In this document: piece after piece, positions 10,976 through 22,728 of the stretch | Layout: each line of letters begins with the position of its first letter | How positions within the stretch are numbered: the stretch's first letter is position 1 | Assembly (NCBI RefSeq): GCF_000276665.1 | Contig: NW_004955436.1 | Span: 21,864,406-21,928,405, forward strand | Direction: 5' to 3' | Source of the DNA: Chinchilla lanigera | Lineage: Eukaryota; Chordata; Mammalia; Rodentia; Chinchillidae | Length of the DNA stretch: 64,000 bases | Program-made: the position numbers and the translations under genes | The notes under the pieces: model-generated | Databases searched by the model: none | Told to the model about the DNA's origin: nothing | Seen by the model: the letters and a program-made list of their open reading frames with translations, nothing else

Positions 10976-11769
10976 CTGTCTTAGTCCTCAGCCTTCCGCC
11001 CCTCACTTCCTACATGGTTTTCTCCCTCCATGTCATCATGCCTTCCCTGCCCTCAACAGCCCCATCAGGCCTCAGTTCTGTCTCTCACCCCTGAAACTTC
11101 CACTGGCCTCCATTGTTTTCTTAACTCCAGGTGTTTTCATAAAGATGCACACATTGCTCGAAGGTGAATATTCCCAGAGGGCTCCTTTGAGCTCCCTATA
11201 ACCCTCTTAACACATGGCAGTGACTCTTTGTCATGGGACAATGATGGTCCCAAATTAAAGATCAAAAAAAATGTGGTGGAAATACAGATAAACACATTAG
11301 CAAAGGCACTGATCCGAGCCCATGCTGTGCGAGCTGTAGAGAAGCAGTGCTTCGGACTCCTTCCTGGTCTCTCCCTGACGTTGGACATGTAGTCCATCTT
11401 CCACCACCTTTCTCCTCCAGGGCTTCTCTCCTGGTTTTCATGGCCCTGGGCCCAACCAGCACTCCCTATTTGCTTTACAAGGGGCAGCTCCCCACTTCCG
11501 TAGCAAATCCATTTACATGGGACTTCTGCTGCCTAAATCAGGGACGTTCCAGGCTGCATGGCAGAAGCTGGGGTTCCAGGCTGGGATGGCATCCGCCAAG
11601 CGCAATAACCTTTGTGTCATGAGCCTCCATGAAGACAAGCATGTCAACATTTGCTCAGTGGTCAACTGTCCCTGTGGGAGAACATTCCTATGGGGGGTCA
11701 GGGATCAACCTGGTTGATGTCAAGCATCTTCTCCCACTAGCGTGCACTAGGTATTAAAGGGGGCATGAT
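10976..11769. other. No recognisable gene or repeat
   Basis: The stretch has mixed composition. Short overlapping open frames on both strands (for example 11,137-11,397 minus and 11,347-11,622 plus) match nothing recognisable. Confidence 0.5.
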
Positions 11770-11784
11770 TAAAATTGAGAGATT

Positions 11785-11893
11785 GGGGGCTGGGGATTTA
11801 GCTCAGCGGCAAAGCGCCTGCCTGGCAAGTGCAAGGTTGTGAGTTCGGTTCCCGGTACCGGAGAAAAACCAAAACCAAAAAAAAATAAATAAA
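11785..11893 (+). mobile_element. ID-type SINE with perfect target-site duplication
   Basis: The body is close to consensus: 'ctggggatttagctcagcgg', 'ggcaagtgcaaggttgtgag' and 'ttcccggtaccggag', with an A-rich tail. TAAAATTGAGAGATT is found unaltered at 11,770-11,784 and 11,894-11,908. The intact body and flanks indicate a recent insertion. Confidence 0.95.
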
Positions 11894-12408
11894 TAAAATT
11901 GAGAGATTATTCTAGAATCTCCACCTACGGATGAAGACAGAGCTTGGAGGTGAAAGTTGTTTGGTTACAGTCTTTTCAAGATTGCTCTCTTGGACTTCCA
12001 TGTTTTCTTCACTATGACAGAAATCCTCTTAGAGTTGCTCATGGTTTGCCAAGTGGGATCTATGCAATAATGATATTTTCCTAATCAGCTCTGTTAAATG
12101 TGAGGCATTGGAACGAAGAAACACATTGGTACCAAGGAAGCTAAAAGCCCTTCCTTGGCTTAGGGGCCAAATTTTACATGCTGTTAAGGTTCACAGTGAA
12201 GTAGCAGGAGTGCACTATTAAGTGTCCGTACGCTAATGACAAAATTACTCAGGGCATAGCTGATTTTTCCACAAGCCGACCCCCTTATCTAGTGTGTGTG
12301 GTTATGATAACAAGAAAGAGCTCAGACTGAGAAAGGATGATCAGATGTTGTACAGGAAAGGTATATTTTTCTCTTTCCTCGTAAGTGTTGTTCAGAATGT
12401 TTTCTTGG

Positions 12409-12508
12409 GTTTTTTGCTATGTAGTTCAGGTTGGCCTTGAGCTCACTGTGTAGAGAGCCCAGGCTGGCCTTGAACTTGGGGCAATTCTCCTACCTTGGCC
12501 TAAAGTAA
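12409..12508 (-). mobile_element. B1 SINE, truncated and diverged
   Basis: Plus-strand text 'atgtagttcaggttggcctt' and 'cccaggctggccttgaactt' is the reverse complement of the duplicated B1 middle. Part of the 5' half is lost. Confidence 0.75.
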
Positions 12509-12559
12509 AGATTTTAGCTTTTGAATATGTAATACTCTAACATAATTCACTTTCAAAAG

Positions 12560-12925
12560 TATAAATAAATGGATTCCCCATGACAAAAATAAATAAATAT
12601 GTAACCTCAAAACATTTTTCTAAGTGATAGAAACCAGACTGTAAAGGTCTCATATTATATTATTTATTTGTGGGAAATGTCCACAATGAATAATTCCATA
12701 GAGAAAAATCAAAGATTGATGGTTGCTGAGGTAGGCAGAGGGGTAATGAGGAAAAACTGCTTAATGAGAGAGGAGTTTTATTGTGCAGTTGTGGAAATAT
12801 TTTGGAACTAAGTAGTAGTAGCTGTTGCCCACACTGGGAACATACTAAATGCCACTGAATTGCTCATTTTATAATGGTTAATTCTATGTTAATGAATTTC
12901 ATCTTAATAAACTACTTTTTAAAGT
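12560..12925 (+). mobile_element. Ancient L1M 3' UTR
   Basis: 'gatggttgctgaggtaggca', 'actaaatgccactgaattgc' and 'tataatggttaattctatgt' match the end of the 3' UTR of old mammalian L1M elements. Similar text, in either orientation, occurs at 16, 32-33 and 45 kb. Confidence 0.75.
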
Positions 12926-12931
12926 TAATTG

Positions 12932-13088
12932 ACAGCCAGGTGTGGTGGTGCATGCCTATGATCCCAGCACTTGGGAGGCTGAGGCAGGAGGATCACTGCA
13001 AGTTCAAGGTCAGTCTGGGCTACATAGGGAGTTCAAGGCCAGCCTGAACTATGTAGTGAGACCCTGTCTCAAAAAACCAAAAATAAAT
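12932..13088 (+). mobile_element. B1 SINE with target-site duplication
   Basis: 'gccaggtgtggtggtgcatg' to 'gaccctgtctcaaaaaacca' is a nearly intact B1 with the internal duplication ('gttcaaggtcagtctgggct' then 'gttcaaggccagcctgaact'). Flanks AAAGTTAATTG (12,921-12,931) and AAAGTTCATTG (13,089-13,099) are the duplicated target. The element sits at the end of the L1M piece. Confidence 0.93.
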
Positions 13089-13099
13089 AAAGTTCATTG

Positions 13100-14680
13100 G
13101 ATAAATGTCTCCCTCCTTCCCTTCTCACCATCCTGTTCTGGAAGTAACCAATGCGCCCATTTTTTGCATTTTTCTTTAGAAATAGTATATGCATATTCCA
13201 CAAAATAATATATATCTTTTCTCTATTTTTGCACAAATGGTATCTTATAACACACACTACAGTGTATTCTTACTTGGTGATTCTGCTCCTTAACAATAAA
13301 TCTTGGCAATCACTTGCATCTATATTAAACAACACCCTCACTTTTTAACAACTGCATATTATTCCAATAGAAGTATGTAACATACTTCATTTAGCTAGCC
13401 CCCTAGCTAAATGATGCACTTTTAGATTATTTTTTTCAGGTTTGTCATTAGAAAAAACAAAGCAACAAGGAGCTTCAGCCAAATGCTATTTTGTACAGGA
13501 GCTGTATCCCATAGCTATACGATGCATTCTTAGAAACAAATGCACTGGGTAAAAGGGTATGCGCTCTTATAATTTTGATACATGCAATCAGTTGCCTGTC
13601 TTAACATACTACTTACTCATCAGTCAGTAATGTATAAAAACATTGTTTTCCCATAATCACTGGCAAAGCAGTAACTCTTCTTTATGCCAGATATTTGCTG
13701 TTGCCATACAGAAGATATCACATTTTGTTCACATACCCAAGCTTCACTTTCTTTGCTTTGATTTGTTTTGCTTTTCTGTGCTTGCAGAGAGCCCTGCTCT
13801 GGATCTTTCCTCTCTTTGATCAAATCCACTTACTAAATTATTCATTACTATGCAATCAAGATAGTTCAGTCAACCTTGCTGAATATTCAGTTTATGATCA
13901 AATTTTGCATGGCCTTATCTTGTGGAAACAAAATCTTTTTGTCAGTACCAATAATTACAGGTGTCTTAATTTCTTAGTCTAGCAGTGTTTAAATAGCCTT
14001 GCTGATGAATAGTATAAAAATACTGTATGAAAAAATTCAGATCTACACACAAGCATAATCCAATAGATATATATTAAGTATCTCCTGTTTGCAAAATATT
14101 CTGTCAATTCCTGTGGGGGATACAACAAAGAACTAAACAGTACAGAGCAGGAATATTTGGGAATATAAACACTAGAATGGCAAACAATGGAGGAGGAAGA
14201 AGAGCTCTAGGAGGCAAAGTGTTCCATGAACATGACAGAGAGGTGCACGTGTGGGACATGAAGAGTCACAGCAAGGGACCCAGTGGGGGAAGATGGTGAG
14301 CAACAGAGTTAAGGAATGAATCACTTAACTCTAGAAAGCGTTTTGCTGCATTTTTGGTGATTTTCTTTGTAGTGATATATTTTATAAGTTTTGGTGCCTG
14401 CTTTTGATAATTCAGATTTAATGCGTCTTTCTAGTCATCAGTTACACATATTCACATCCTTCTCCTACCTGAGGGGCTCCCAACATGTAGGTGTTAAAGA
14501 ACAACTGTGAGCTTAGGAAAACTGACCTATCCTTAAAGAACTAACCTCGGATTATCAGCTCATGACAAGGTCCACTAATTGAAACCAAATGGTCAGCCAT
14601 TCATTTGGGATGTTTCTACCAAGCACAATAGGAACGGCTACATTTTAAAAGCAGTCTATACAATTATGATACTTTCTCCC
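13100..14680. other. Mostly unassigned AT-rich DNA, possibly old L1
   Basis: Part of the stretch ('aactgcatattattccaata' and onwards near 13,350) recalls antisense L1M. The rest shows no repeat or gene signature. Open frames are under 100 codons. Confidence 0.35.
13388..13413. repeat. Perfect 11-bp inverted repeat
   Basis: CATTTAGCTAG (13,388-13,398) and CTAGCTAAATG (13,403-13,413) flank the loop CCCC. The arms are perfectly complementary. Confidence 0.85.
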
Positions 14681-14682
14681 CT

Positions 14683-14752
14683 CTCTCTCCCCCACAGGGA
14701 CTGAACCCAGGACTTTACATGTGCCAAGTAGATGATCTACCACTCAGCTACT
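14683..14752 (-). mobile_element. Old ID-type SINE
   Basis: The plus-strand text 'cagggactgaacccaggact' followed by 'gatgatctaccactcagcta' is the reverse complement of a tRNA-derived ID body. Its tail is not clear. Confidence 0.65.
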
Positions 14753-15371
14753 TTTTTAAAAAAATTAAGCATTTGTTATGTGGATATATAGAGTATGTTT
14801 GCTTTTCATGGAATCATTACACGCTTTTAGAAAATATGCTAGTATAACCAATAAATTAATTTTTGGGTCAAAATTTTGAGTGGGCTGAAAATGAATACAA
14901 AAGTGAAACAGTAAAGTTGATGGTGTTCTGCAGAAATTTATTTGAAATGTAGACTCATGATAAGAATTCACTTTAAAAAGTGAATGTAATTCTGGTTGAA
15001 TAAAGTGCACTGGTAGTGCCAATGTGCTAACCACCTTACTAGTACCTAGGGAAGAGGTAATAATTCAAAGCCATTCATTTGAGGAAGACATTCATAGCTC
15101 TGAATTTCAAGAAAAATCCACCAAGAACAGATACTTATTCTTTAAACTTACCAGACAGACTTTTTATAGACAAAGAAGTTGAAGATGGTCTTGCATTTAA
15201 AATGTACAGATTATTGAAGTTTCTTAACAGATAATTGGTTGTCATGAGCCTGAGAAATACAGCAAGATAGAACTAGACATTGTAGAAGATCACTCTAATG
15301 GTAGGACTTTTCGTTCACATTTTAAAAGAAAAAGGTAAGTGTTTTATCTGATCAAAAAATGTTTATCCTTC

Positions 15372-15478
15372 ATGACCAGGTCTCTCTATTTGGTCCAGAC
15401 TGGCCTTAAACTAGAACTCTACTGCCTCAGCCCCCTGAATAGCTAGGATTATTCATGTGTACTACCATGCCTGACTTT
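15372..15478 (-). mobile_element. B1-like SINE, diverged
   Basis: 'aggtctctctatttggtcca', 'tgcctcagccccctgaatag' and 'actaccatgcctgac' are the reverse complement of a 7SL-derived SINE. The middle duplication is not evident, so it may be an older type. Confidence 0.7.
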
Positions 15479-15776
15479 TTAAATTACAATCATTGACTAA
15501 AGGATGAAGTCTCCCATCCCCAAAACATGTGCAAGGTTGTATTTAGAATGTTTCCTCGGATGTGGTGCAAGTGGGCAGTGACAGGAGGGATCCAATGTTG
15601 GTGTCTCCACCCACAAGCTGTCCCCAGAACCTATCACAGGAAAGCAGCACCTTTCTGGCCCTACTCTGCTTTCCTTTACATTAAGCAAACCTGGTTGGTT
15701 TCTCTTTGGAGGACATTGATGTGAACTCCTGTCTTTCATCCTCCTCAGAAAGGAGCTAGGCCCACTTTTCCACTGA

Positions 15777-16470
15777 GTATTTTTTTAAATTATGGTAAAA
15801 TACATACAATCTAGCCAGACATGGTTGCTCCCATCTGTAATCCCAGCAATTTGGGAAGCTGAAGCAGGAGGATCACAAGTTCAAAGCCAGCCTGAACAAC
15901 TTAGCAAGACTCTGTCTCAAAATAAAAGGAGTTGAAGATGTAGTTCAGTGGTATGACACTTGTCTAGCACAGAAAAGGTCCTGGATTCCAGCCCCAGCAC
16001 CACACAAAAGTACATATAACACAAAAGTCATCATTTTGATTATGTTTAAGTATACAGTTCTGTAGTATTAAGTGTATCCACATGGTTGTGCAACCAATCT
16101 CCAGTACTGTTCAACTGCCAAGATGGAAACTGTATTCCCCTTGAGCAATTTCCCTCTCACCTCTCCCTCCAACCCCTGCCAACCAGCAATCTACTTTCTA
16201 TTTCTATGAATTCAACTTCTTTATGTAACTCATATCAGTGGAATCATATGGTATTTGTCTTTTTGTGAGTGGCTTATTTAATATCACATAATGGCCCCAA
16301 GATTCACCCTGTTGCAGCATGTATGAAAATTACCTTCTTTTTTAAGGCCGAGAAACGTTCTATCATGTGTGTAGACCACATTTGGTTTACCGATGCGCCC
16401 ACCAATGCACCCAGTGGACCCTGGGCTTGCCCCATCTTTGGGCTGCTGTGAATCCAGCTGCTGCTGGGTC
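15777..16470 (-). mobile_element. Ancient L1M 3' end, interrupted by a SINE
   Basis: 'aattatggtaaaatacatac' before the SINE and 'cattttgattatgtttaag', 'gtgcaaccaatctccagtac' and 'tttgtgagtggcttatttaa' after it are antisense L1M 3' UTR. The two parts form one element interrupted at about 15,811-16,010. Confidence 0.75.
15811..16010 (+). mobile_element. B1-ID dimeric SINE inside L1M
   Basis: The left unit is 7SL-like ('gccagacatggttgctccca' to 'gactctgtctcaaaataaaa'). The right unit is ID-like ('gatgtagttcagtggtatga' to 'ccagccccagcaccac'). TACATACAAT and TACATATAAC, at 15,801-15,810 and 16,011-16,020, look like its worn target-site duplication. Confidence 0.8.
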
Positions 16471-18720
16471 CCTTCTGTTTGTCTTTTCACCTCAGCAGGG
16501 CTTCTTCTTTCTATGATGGGGAAAGTTCCGATTTAAACTCTAGAAAACAAACTGCTGTTCAGGAAAACTGTTCCTCTTCCTATTCCGCATTGCTCAAGTC
16601 TGCAAAACATTCTGCACTTTGACAAAGGTGTCTTCTGAGGCTTCGCAGCCATGTGGACGAGGGATTCCTCCCAGTGGGTTGGTTGGCATAACTCAGCCCT
16701 AACCAGTTTAACACGCGTGACTCAATTACACAAGAGTTAGCTAATGAGCAACGGGGAGGAAGTTACAGGTTAAAACAAATGGCGCCTAAATGAATCAAGG
16801 GCAGCCTTTCAGATGCCCACCGTTCAACAAAGAGCTGGTAAGATGCTTTCTTCCCTGGGTATGAATCATCCAGATAAAAAAGGAAACCAGGGCCACCTAC
16901 GTTCAGAGCTTGTACAGTATGACCTCGAGGCCCAACGTCTACCAGGAGCTTCCTAGAAAAGGCCAAGCCCCAAAGAATAAAAGGGCTTACACATAGGCAT
17001 TAAATAATTCTCTTAGAGATGCAAATTTCTAATTAGTTACTGTGGCAACTGTAGAGGCCTAGAAGTAAGCCCCTTACACAATGAACCTCAGAGTTTACTT
17101 TTTTGATTTACTACAGCCCTGCAAGAAATAAGGAGAAAGAAAATAAATATTGCTTTAACTGTGACAAGAGAATAAAGTACAACATGTGAAGGGATTTCAT
17201 TCTTTTGTACCAATTCCTACAGGTCTAAGAGGGACATTATGCTTGACACACACTCTTGCAGCGGAGAGAAGACAAATTCTCAAAGACTTGATAAAATCAA
17301 GACTTCTATAAACATGACCCAAATATAAACACATTATTTCTTAACTTGCATTGATATTTTTACTTCTTTAAGAGAGTCGGTCTTAGGACTCCTTTCAAAC
17401 CAGCATGATTTGATAGAGCATTTATGTTTTATTTTAAACAACTGATTTTTTGGGTTTTTAAAAAATTATGATTAGTTCTTCAAACTTTTTACTTAATATG
17501 GGAAAAACAAAATGCTTATGTTGTTGGGATATCTACTTATTGGAGAGTACTGTATTCCCAACTTTGAATAATATGTGAAACGTATTTTGCAAAAAAAAAA
17601 CCTATAGTATTAAAAGTCTATAGTGTTAAGGGTAGGGTATTAATTTTTTAGGACCACATGAACTGGAGAAAAAATTTGTCCCAAGAGAATTTTTTAGGAC
17701 TATTTAAAGTAATGTTCAGGAGAGAAAAGTAAGATGTTTTTACTCATCTTCTAGTGGCAAAAGAAAACAATCATTGTCAACAAAACTGGGTAATATTTTT
17801 TGTGTGGAAAGATTATTTCCATCTATCTTCTTTCTTAAACGTTGTAAAATAAATTTGGGGTTAATATTTGCTCAGAAATTCAAGTAAACCTAACTATTTT
17901 ATGACTGTGCTTTGCTTTGATTGTGAACTTCTGAAATCAGTAAATAAAATATTAACTGAAGCTCCAGACATTTCCAACTCCCCTTGTGCTGGGTCTCAGT
18001 ATTCCAGCAGTCTGCTCTGTGCCAGATATGGAAACTTAACACTGCCTTTGGGTTAAGAATGGGTTAGCAACTAATCTGTAAGCCAGTTAGCCTTTAAAGG
18101 AGTTTCTAGAGACAGTCATTTCAGCGAAAGAAATGCCTTCTTTGTACACAGAACAAGAACAATCTCAGAGCTTGGTTCATGACATGGTCTCATCACTGTT
18201 TGTACAGGGCTCTGTCTTATTTATATTGGTGTTTACTTGTACTGAATAAAAGAAGAATTCTACTACTCTATATGGAAGCTAGAATTTTGTCAAAAACTCT
18301 TCTGTACCACTGTAGCTCTTCTCTATGCTGCCCTCCTACCTCCTCCAGTGGTGTCAACCACTATCCTGAATCTTCCTGGGTGATTGTAACACTCTTCCCA
18401 CGTGTATGTGTATTTTTAAAAATTATGTTGTTTACTTTTTAACTTTTCCCTTATCTCTGAAAACCTATGTTTTCACTCAGTGTTATGTTACTAATATGGC
18501 TGCCATGCTAAAACCCACTAATTGACTGATTATACTGTATAAATATACCACATTTAATTCATATGTTCTATTTTCTTTGTTGCTATAAAAAGTGCAGGCA
18601 ACATTTTCTGCGTGTTACCATGAGTGCCTGCATCTAAATATCATCTTGTACATCAGGCCCCCAAGTCCTTCCTGGCTGTATCTTCTAAACTAAAACACAT
18701 CACTAGTCAGCCATGGCATC
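16471..18720. other. No recognisable gene or repeat
   Basis: This is AT-rich sequence with mononucleotide A runs (17,590) and only short open frames. Old L2-type material may be present near 18.4-18.6 kb, but I cannot support it. Confidence 0.45.
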
Positions 18721-18726
18721 TGACAC

Positions 18727-18825
18727 TTTTTTTCTTTTACTTTTTTTTTTTAGGTCCTGGAAATCGAACTCAGGACCTTACGCTTGCCAGGCAGGTGCAT
18801 GTGCCACTGAGCTATAAACCCTGCC
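18727..18825 (-). mobile_element. ID-type SINE
   Basis: A T-rich tail precedes 'ggtcctggaaatcgaactca', 'acgcttgccaggcaggtgca' and 'ccactgagctataaaccctg', the reverse complement of an ID body. It is moderately diverged. Confidence 0.88.
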
Positions 18826-19261
18826 ATGCCACTTTCTTCTTAACAAGTCCAGTCTGGGGTATGTCAGCAACATACACAGTATGATCAAAAATTATGGTGA
18901 AAGTGCTGTTGAAGGTCATCCTTCACAAAGATAGGGATCTAGGAGAAACGGTTCCTCAGACCTTAGTAATGGTGTGTGACAAGTTTTGACTTGCTCAGTA
19001 TAGTTGGCCAGTTGTGAGCTATGCTTGATAGAAGGTGTATTCAAGATCTGCCATACATCATAGCTCATGAACAACGCATTAACATAAAATTTTGGCAGTT
19101 TCACTGAAGTTGTACAGTCATGCCTCTTCACATTCTAGCTTTTAAAGAACTGTCATAACTGGAGGTGAAACGAGTGTATGGTTATGATCTTGAGACCAAG
19201 GTTCAGAGTTCTCAGTGGGAAGCAGTTATCTTTGTTGGAAATAAAACATGTCAATCATCAG

Positions 19262-19662
19262 TCTTAGTCACTTTCTTCATTGGAACAAAAATTCTACATC
19301 CTCAAAGTAAAGGAGGAGAGGTTTATTTTGGTCCATGTTTACAGTCCCTGGTCTGCCAGCTCCCAGGTAGAAATGGCACGGTGGAAAGGACTGCCTTGGA
19401 GGGCAGCTGCTCACGTCATGGAGACAAGGAAGCAGAGAGAGAAGGGAGGAGCTGAAGAGGGAGATGCACCCTTTCAGGTCGCAGCCCCAGGGACCCACTT
19501 CTTCTGACCAGGCCCAGCCTCCCAAGACTAAGTCAGCTAAATCCCGATCTAAGTCAGCTCCACTCTGATCAAAACCATCCCCACAATGCTGTCACCTTTC
19601 AAAAGCCCCACCCATGAGTACATGAGGCTTCTGAAGGACACCACAACCTTAAACCATAACAA
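19262..19662 (-). mobile_element. MaLR (ERVL-type) solitary LTR
   Basis: Plus-strand 'tcttagtcactttcttcatt', 'aggaggagaggtttattttg' and 'ccttaaaccataaca' mark the reverse complement of the same LTR family as at 5.5 kb. Overlapping open frames of 75-96 codons on both strands fall inside it and are not genes. Confidence 0.75.
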
Positions 19663-19669
19663 GATCCAA

Positions 19670-20215
19670 TATCAAGGTGATATTGGTTGCGTTCTCTTAA
19701 CCTTGATTGAATTTTGTGAGCTGAGTTTGTACTCAGGAGTACCGCAGTGAACTCTAAATGTCATAAGGATTTATTCGAGCATTTAAGAAATGATGAGTGT
19801 AGAAAACAGCCTGAGAAATGGGCAGACAGTTTCGTCCTCCATCACAATAATGCTTAGGGTCACAAGTCACTTCTGGTTGCAATCTCTAGGAAATGAAAAC
19901 ATTACAGAGCATCCTCATCCACCTTATTTGCCAAATCTGGCACCAAGAGACTTCTGGCTCTTCCTCAAAGTTAAAGTGACTATGAAAGGTAAATGTTTTG
20001 AATTGATTCAAGTCATGGCAGTAGCCAGGGTGGCACAACTAAAGACACTCAAGAAAATGGACTTCCAGAGCTGCTTCAGAGAGGGGCAAGACAGATTGGA
20101 TAAGTGGGTTTAGGAGGGGGAGTGTTTTGAGGATGGTTCACTGCAATGTCTTTTACTGCTAAAAGACCCTGGTCTAATAATGATAAGTTATCAATAAATT
20201 TTTTCATTTAAACAT
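19670..20215 (+). mobile_element. Mariner (Tc1/mariner) transposase remnant
   Basis: The open frame at 19,790-20,113 encodes HPPYLPNLAPRDFWLF, the C-terminal catalytic block of mariner transposases, followed by a stretch like their KxxFxxCF tail (MDFQSCFREG). The final Asp of the catalytic triad is retained (gac, 19,949-19,951). About 34 codons upstream, in another frame, LHHNNA (19,837-19,854) corresponds to the HHDNA block, with the catalytic Asp changed to Asn. The spacing fits a D34D element. The N-terminal DNA-binding half and the terminal inverted repeats are not visible. Frameshifts and the lost Asp make it inactive. It directly follows a MaLR LTR. Confidence 0.8.
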
Positions 20216-20689
20216 TATTTTTCTCATTGAACAACACAATATTATATAGACCAGGAAGGACCAGGTTCATGGAGAGCTGGAGACTTAACACATCACAGAG
20301 GAGGGTGAGCATGTGCCCCTGTCACTGCCAAGAAAATGCCAATGTTTTAATTTTCTCTCTCTACTTATAAAACCAAAAATTATGCATTACCAGGTGAATC
20401 AGCTTGTTGATCTGTTGCTATAGATGCTCTATGTGGAAGGGCAGCTGCAGCTGGGGATGCCTCTCAGTAACCCACTGCTGTTGGGGGACCGAGTGGCTGT
20501 CAGTATCCTTTAGCTTTTGGTGGTGTCCTCCAGTCTTTGCCTCAGTGATCACATCATGACTTCTTTTTGTGCGCGTCATCCGAAGCTGTACTGAATAGGG
20601 ACCAGGACACTGCAAGTATTTATCTAAATGAGTGTTTGCTATGATTGTGAATGGTTTTGCTGAGTACACAGCTGTGAAACAGACAGCCA
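20216..20689. other. No recognisable feature
   Basis: A minus open frame of 90 codons (20,418-20,690) has no recognisable domain. Composition is ordinary. Confidence 0.45.
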
Positions 20690-21260
20690 AATATATTGTT
20701 CCTCATGCTCCTATTCTGGTAGGGGAGATAAGTATGGACCATAAAAATAAAGCAAGCTGTACTTTAAAAGATAGCAATGGGTACAAACGAAGAGAAAAAT
20801 CAGAGAAGGGGATGAAAAATGCCAAGGAGGACAGTGTTGAAACAGTGGACTAGGGACTGGGGATTTAACTCAGTGGCAAAGCGCCTGCCTGGCAAGCGCA
20901 AGGTCGTGAGTTCAGTTCCCGGTACCGGAGAAAAAAACAAAAACAAAAAAACAAAAAAAAAAAGAAGAAACAATGGACTAGATGAACAAAGAAGGTGTCA
21001 ACAAGAGGATGCATTTTGAAGAAAGATCTAAAGGAAGGGAGGAGCTCAACAATGATAGCTGGGGAAACAGGTCCCAGCAGAAAGAACTGCAGGTGCAAAA
21101 GCCCTGAGGCCCAGAGCTGTGCCTGGCACAACGCAGGAAGAACAAGGAGGGTCAAGGGCCTGGAGCTAAATGAATGAGGGCAAACAGAATAGGAAGTAGG
21201 CATGGAAGAGAGTATGGAAATTGCTTTTAATTTTTATGAGATGGGGAAACCATTAGGGAA
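20690..21260 (-). mobile_element. Possible L2 LINE fragment, interrupted by an ID SINE
   Basis: 'ggtgcaaaagccctgaggcc' near 21,090 and 'atgagatggggaaaccatta' near 21,236 match, in order, antisense L2 3'-end text common in mammals. It is heavily diverged, and the left boundary is uncertain. Confidence 0.5.
20854..20966 (+). mobile_element. ID-type SINE with target-site duplication
   Basis: The body 'ctggggatttaactcagtgg' to 'ttcccggtaccggag' is followed by a long A-rich tail. GAAACAGTGGACTAG (20,839-20,853) and GAAACAATGGACTAG (20,967-20,981) form a 15-bp duplication with one mismatch. Confidence 0.95.
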
Positions 21261-22361
21261 CATTTTCAATGTCTTTATTGAATGTAATGTATATAAAGAG
21301 AAACATGCATATCACAATAGGAGTTTTGGATAGAAAAAACACATTGCTTTCAACAGGCTCATTGTGATGTGTGCATTGAAAAGCAATAGTCCTGGGGAGA
21401 AGCAGAGGCTCACACCAGGGTGGTGAGACAAGGTGGTATAAAGTGGTCACATTCTGTGATTTGCTAAGGAATCGGATGTGAATCCCTCCCCCAGGAAGAG
21501 AGAAATCAATGATGTTTTCATGTTTTGACATACATAACAAGGGGAATAAAGTTTCTATATTGGAGAAATAGTGATTTTTTCTCATTGAGAAGTTTTGCGC
21601 TGAGTTCAAGAGTTGCATTTGGGACACATTAAATTTTCAACGTGTTACACGTCCAGAGAGAGATGTCACTCACCGCTCGGTAGCTATGGGGCTATGAAAG
21701 GGCTGAGATCACTAAGGGAATGAACATTGAGGGACTAGAGAAGTAGCTCAAGGGATGAGTACCGGGCACACCTAGTTTAGAAGGAGGGATGGTGAACAGG
21801 AACCAGGGAAGACCCGAGAAGGGCAAACTGTGAGGTGGGAAGCCCAGGGGAGTATGGGAGCCTAGAAGACAGTGCAGAATTTGCCCCAGTGAAGAAGCAG
21901 CAACCAGTGCGGTGCACAGTTTCTTATGCGATCAGAGAAAGGAAGATGAACAAAGATCAAAGGATCAGCAAAGTCCAAGGCATTGTGATGTTGATAACAG
22001 TGGTTTCAGTGAAGTTTGAGGACTAAAACTTGACTAGAATATATTTACCAGAGGTCATGCTGTAGGAGGGCAAAGAGGATAGCAATAGCAGATCACCCTT
22101 GCAAGCATTTTTTTCTGGAGGAGTGCAAGTCAAACAAGTTTTTAAAAGAAAGGTGAAGTAACATGACTGCATGCTCAGAGTGACTCGGTAGAGAGCAAAA
22201 CAAGGATGAGGACTGAGGGGAAGGGGCTTTAGGAAGAACATCCTAGGTAGGGAAGAGTGGCTGAGTCTCATCGAGGAAGAGCTGGCCTCAGATGGAGCAG
22301 AGAGTTTACACTAAGTCACAGGAGGGCCCCAGAGTGTAGGTGTTAGGGGAGCCTTTGGGCC
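21261..22361. other. Unassigned sequence
   Basis: The longest open frame is 124 codons on the minus strand (21,253-21,627) and is not recognisable. The purine-rich plus strand from 21.7 to 22.3 kb may continue the old L2, but the match is too weak to claim. Confidence 0.35.
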
Positions 22362-22451
22362 TTTACTTTCCCTCCCTGCCTCCTTCCTTTCTCCTTCCCT
22401 CTCTCCCTCCCTCCCTCCATCCATCCATCCATCCCTCTCTTTCTTTCTTTC
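22362..22451. repeat. Pyrimidine-rich simple repeat (CCTT/CCAT/CTTT)n
   Basis: An uninterrupted run of C and T on the plus strand contains 'ccctccctccctcc', four 'ccat' units and three 'tttc' units. Only a few A residues, in the CCAT part, and one G break the pyrimidine run. Confidence 0.95.
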
Positions 22452-22695
22452 AATTCAAAAATTTTTTATTGAAGCAGGTTACAAGTACTTTAACCAGTTA
22501 TTAAAAAGAGATTAACAGGCGGATGGACAAGATAACATATAAAATATATAAAACAATTATATTAAATCAGAGTATACTCTTAGATGCATTGGCCATGCTG
22601 AATTATAATAGCTTTAGGTTTAGAACTAGAAATAGACTAGTCAGAATTTTCAGACTAGGGGTTATCAGCATACTTTCTTCTTATGTAAGTCACAA

Positions 22696-22728
22696 CAGTA
22701 TTTCCTTTAATTCTTTAAGGAAATACTG
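22696..22728. repeat. Perfect 12-bp inverted repeat
   Basis: CAGTATTTCCTT (22,696-22,707) and AAGGAAATACTG (22,717-22,728) flank a 9-nt loop. The arms are perfectly complementary. Confidence 0.85.

Noticed and set aside
19262..19525. Open frames of 75-96 codons on both strands
   Set aside because: They lie in a solitary MaLR LTR.
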